Notes under the pieces: model-generated
Databases searched by the model: none
What the model saw: the letters and a program-made list of their open reading frames with translations, nothing else
What the model was told of the DNA's origin: nothing
Made by a program: the position numbers and the translations under genes
Part shown: one piece after another, positions 60,412 through 64,000 of the stretch
Layout: every line of letters starts with the position of its first letter
How positions within the stretch are numbered: position 1 is the first letter of the stretch
Source: Trichomonas vaginalis G3
Lineage: Eukaryota > Parabasalia > Trichomonadida > Trichomonadidae
Length of the DNA: 64,000 bases
NCBI RefSeq assembly: GCF_026262505.1
Contig: NC_067206.1
Coordinates: 20,543,319-20,607,318 of the forward strand
Reading direction: 5' to 3'

Positions 60412-61929
60412 GAGTAGGGGTAATTTTAGCTAAAAGTGACACGCCTGTAAAAAGTGACACACCCATGAAGGGTGTGATTACCGATCGGTAATTTCGACAG
60501 TTTAGAATTTAAAATTTTTTATGGAACTGTTGCGAGTTTCATAAAGAATTTAAGGAATATAAGCAAAGATTTGAATCAAAATCTTAGACCTAAGCCGCTC
60601 GATTCGCTCGCGGCTTCCGCGAATTACAGATCAGCAAAGATTTGAATCAAAATCTTCGAACTAAGCCGATCGCTTCGCTCGCGGCTTTCTTTATTATTTT
60701 AAATTTGCATATTTCCATCAAAAATTCATAAGGTAAAAAATTTCGTTTATTTTTACTAAGAAAAAGGTTTTTGATAATAAATTTATTTTATTTCGAAAAA
60801 GTAACAATAATCGTAAAAGGGTATTGATAGGCTTGCTAAAGTAACTAATTTTAGCTGTCAAATACTTTTTGTATTTTGAAGTAAATTAGTATAAATTTGT
60901 TTTTACTTTTATTTCGAAAAAGTAACAATAATCGTAAAAGGGTATTGATAGGCTTGCTAAAGTAACTAATTTTAGCTGTCAAATACTTTTGTATTTTGAA
61001 GTAAATTAGTATAAATTTGTTTTTTACTTTTATTTCGAAAAAGTAACAATAATCGTAAAAGGGTATTGATAGGCTTGCTAAAGTAACTAATTTTAGCTGT
61101 CAAATACTTTTGTATTTTGAAGTAAATTAGTATAAATTTGTTTTTACTTTTATTTCGAAAAAGTAACAATAATCGTAAAAGGTATTGATAGGCTTGCTAA
61201 AGTAACTAATTTTAGCTGTCAAATACTTTTGTATTTTGAAGTAAATTAGTATAAATTTGTTTTTACTTTTATTTCGAAAAAGTAGCAATAATCGTAAAAG
61301 GGTATTGATAGGCTTGCTAAAGTAACTAATTTTAGCTGTCAAATACTTTTGTATTTTGAAGTAAATTAGTATAAATTTGTTTTTACTTTTATTTCGAAAA
61401 AGTAACAATAATCGTAAAAGGGTATTGATAGGCTTGCTAAAGTAACTAATTTTAGCTGTCAAATACTTTTGTATTTTGAAGTAAATTAGTATAAATTTGT
61501 TTTTACTTTTATTTCGAAAAAGTAGCAATAATCGTAAAAGGGTATTGATAGGCTTGCTAAAGTAACTAATTTTAGCTGTCAAATACTTTTGTATTTTGAA
61601 GTAAATTAGTATAAATTTGTTTTTACTTTTATTTCGAAAAAGTAGCAATAATCGTAAAAGGGTATTGATAGGCTTGCTAAAGTAACTAATTTTAGCTGTC
61701 AAATACTTTTGTATTTTGAAGTAAATTAGTATAAATTTGATATTATTTTAACTCCCTTTGAAAACCTCAATTTTCCATACAGAGGGAACGGGAATAGCAT
61801 CCAATATTCCCTGAGAATGGTTGCGCATTCTCAGTTCCCTCTATATTTCGAACGAAGCTCTCATCGGTCTTTTTTTTAATACTAAACGTTTTTTTCCCCT
61901 GTCACTTTTAGCTAAAATTTGGGTTTGCC
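60412..61929. mobile_element. Non-autonomous Mutator-like element, copy B (1518 bp)
   Basis: Same ends and internal order as copy A. Its extra 499 bases are accounted for by four more 120-bp units (480) plus a 19-base duplication near the left end (aaaagtgacacgcctgt repeated as aaaagtgacacaccca). Flanked by a perfect 10-bp duplication. No transposase. The near identity of A and B outside the array points to recent activity. Confidence 0.85.
60776..61737. repeat. 120-bp tandem repeat inside copy B, 8 units
   Basis: The same unit as in copy A, recurring every 120 bases (with two or three one-base length variants) from about 60798 to 61638. Units vary at a few sites (agtaac/agtagc, aaaagtg/aaaaggg). 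Confidence 0.95.
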
Positions 61930-61939
61930 CTGTCCAACT
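61930..61939. repeat. Right target duplication of Mutator-like copy B
   Basis: ctgtccaact directly after the element. Confidence 0.9.
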
Positions 61940-63016
61940 TAATCATATTCATAAACAGCACATTGTTATTTTATTTGATCTTTATGATATCATATATTAA
62001 TTTTTATAGTTGAATGATTGTCATTTTTGTCTGACGAAAATGATAATCGAAAATAATAATCACTCTTTCAATTTTCAATTACAAATAAAGGTAACTAAAC
62101 TCCTTTCGCCGATCCGATTTGCTCCATATTTAAAATATAGCTTGCATATGTAGAAGAAAAGCTAATTTTGAAGTACGCCCGAAATCCACCAACAGGATTT
62201 CGAGCTACTAAAAAGGTACTTTTAAATGTGATTTTTTTTATAAAAAATTAAATTTATTTTAAGATCAGACTAAAAACTAATTTTATGGAAAATCTATATC
62301 GACAAATTTATTACTTATTGGGTATATAGATTTTTTGATTATGGCGATTATGTCTGATATGCTTCCAATAAGCCAAAACACATTTCATACTGATTTCTAT
62401 AAAAGGTATCTTTATTATAGAAGTGTAAGCTATATCTGTTTGTTTTTTTATTATAACAAATTCAAAATTCTCTTATAAGGACTAGATGAAATCTGTATTA
62501 TTAAATCATTAGCTAAATGAAGGTTCAAATAGAAAGTAAATATCAATTTATATGATACTGAAACCAAATAGTTCTTTTAATAAAAGATAACACGCTGAAA
62601 ATTATTGAGTATTTGCAAATCTCAAAAATCTATTGGTGAATTTGGCTCAACTTTTAAAATTATAACATCCATATCAAATCATAAAAGCAGACAAAAATTA
62701 AAGCCAAACCTATCGGCCAATTTTTTTTTGATATTTTGATTTTTGAGGTATACTTTTAAAAGTGGATTTAAAGCACTTATGAAAAAACATTAACTTCTGT
62801 CGTTATGATTATTGATTTAGACAATAATGATTTTAATCTTTGATTATCAAAACACTAAAGTCATCTTTTTAACATTTGCTTGGTAGCATTAACTCAAGTC
62901 TAAAGTACTATTTTATGTGGCACTCTTAGAATTTTTGTATTCATTGTACACGCTGAAATAGTACCATTAAAGTTATGGCGGACTTTCAAAAAATAGTTTG
63001 GTCACCTTTTTACAAA
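61940..63016. other. Gene-free stretch
   Basis: About 1.1 kb, A+T-rich, with no credible frame, RNA gene or clear repeat. Confidence 0.5.
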
Positions 63017-63301
63017 TTAATAAAATAATTTCGGTTCAGATTCTAGCCATATATCGATTAAATAGGATAGTATTTCTGCAAAACTTTCATCTTGATCTTG
63101 AATGAAAATTGAGTTCGGTCCACAAAATTGAATTGCAATTTGGGTATTTTCCTCTTGATCTTCATAATAAACTTTAAATGCATTATAATACATATGGAAA
63201 ATTTCAGGATCTCTTGAAACCCAATAAAATGCAATTTCACAATACAAAATGTGAATTTCTAGATTGTTAATATCCTTCCATATTGCATGAAAAAAGTGCA
63301 T
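63017..63301 (-). CDS. Small hypothetical protein (94 aa)
   Basis: ATG 63301. Aromatic-rich alpha-beta sequence (ILYCEIAFYWVSRDPEIFHM, FKVYYEDQEENTQIAIQFCG, SFAEILSYLIDIWLESEP). An initiator-like TCACTTTTGA lies at 63355-63364 on the minus strand, about 53 bases upstream. Not recognised; could be a small intact gene or a fragment. Confidence 0.5.
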   Translation of the reverse strand: MHFFHAIWKDINNLEIHILYCEIAFYWVSRDPEIFHMYYNAFKVYYEDQEENTQIAIQFCGPNSIFIQDQDESFAEILSYLIDIWLESEPKLFY

Positions 63302-64000
63302 GACTTTGCATTCAAATAAATTGGAAGATTAACATTGTTATATTCAAAAATTCGTCAAAAGTGACACCTCAGAAAAGTGAAAATATTGAAATTTTTAACT
63401 TTTGTGATGGATGGTTTTTAGATTAAATATAATATTATTTGTTAATATAACCCAATCATTTTAAAGCAAAATTTAAATTTTGAAAATATACTCAAAAAAC
63501 TATTCAAAAATATATCAGTTAAAGTGACCATAAAAATTATTGTTTATTCATATTTTCTAATTTTTAATTTTTTTTAGATTGTAAGCGTGACAAAAGACAT
63601 GAGAATTTTGGGATCTAAATATGATCGTTTAGATCGTGGTACATTGCACAATAATAGGAAACACGAATTTTTAAATTTGAATGACTTTTAAAAAAAAAAT
63701 AAATAAAATGTAATAATCAGGACTAAATTTTATAAAGCATTCCAGAAATATTGTTATCGTGCATGTATATTCGTGTTGATATTACTTGACTGATTCGATA
63801 GCTTATGAACGTTTTATTGAAAAAATGTTATAAAAAGAAGATATCCCAATTCCAATTATACAATAATAATATATTATATGAAAGTATTATTTACTTTATA
63901 ACAAATTTGATTTTTAGCATACTCGAAATCAAATTTTATCATAAATATTAACATCTGAAAAATCGATAAAATAGTATAATAATGTATGTTTATTCGAATT
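63302..64000. other. Gene-free end of window
   Basis: About 700 bases with no credible frame. Apart from the initiator-like motif at 63355-63364 and a short copy of ataacccaatcatttt (also near 57944), nothing is seen. Confidence 0.45.

Noticed and set aside
60972-61702. Repetitive open frames in the larger array
   Set aside because: Same cause as at 49660; satellite, not coding.

Overview
The window reads as nuclear DNA of a parabasalid protist (trichomonad), probably Trichomonas or Tritrichomonas; I cannot fix the species. Reasons: very A+T-rich DNA; genes read as single uninterrupted frames; an initiator-like TCACTTTT motif 15-55 bases before several start codons; an ankyrin-repeat family, a GT61-type glycosyltransferase fragment and a Myb-domain fragment of kinds that are abundant in trichomonads; and a heavy load of Maverick/Polinton DNA, a hallmark of these genomes.

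Region 1 (1-9149) is the right part of a Maverick/Polinton fossil that enters from the left edge. It is broken and rearranged, but its segments (capsid, packaging ATPase, primase-helicase, integrase, polymerase end) closely resemble the second copy. Region 2 (9150-9836) is a short host spacer. Region 3 (9843-31410) is a second Maverick of 21,568 bp. It has 261-bp terminal inverted repeats that look identical and a perfect 6-bp target duplication (tcggtt), so it is a young insertion. It looks near whole, with roughly four or five interrupted genes. The left half holds virion genes (two small amphipathic proteins, capsid, packaging ATPase, a conserved virion-type protein, a block of unrecognised genes, a phage-collar-like fibre). 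The right half holds replication and integration genes on the minus strand (primase-helicase between two inverted satellite arrays, KilA-N protein, DDE-type integrase, family B DNA polymerase with an HNH-like insert, two unrecognised genes).

Region 4 (31417-64000) is host chromosome. Recognisable genes are a POC5-like centriole protein, a PP1-like phosphatase, an ankyrin protein, an ankyrin pseudogene, a GT61 fragment abutting a Myb fragment, a large helical-repeat protein, a tail-anchored glycosyltransferase-like protein, a Tul1-like membrane RING-H2 ligase and an Mdm12-like (ERMES/SMP) protein. Several small genes are unrecognised. Two copies of a non-autonomous, Mutator-like element (49372-50390 and 60412-61929) carry 10-bp target duplications and differ mainly in having 4 versus 8 units of a 120-bp tandem repeat. 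Between 57.3 and 61.9 kb lies a transposon graveyard with a foldback element, a transposase-type HTH fragment and an old Maverick ATPase fossil.

The most interesting signals are the inverted satellite arrays around the Maverick primase-helicase, whose orientation differs between the two elements; the HNH-like module inside the polymerase; the phage-type fibre tip; the paired Mutator-like elements whose ends carry a host-initiator-like sequence pointing outward; and the Mdm12-like gene sharing a 49-bp head-to-head promoter.
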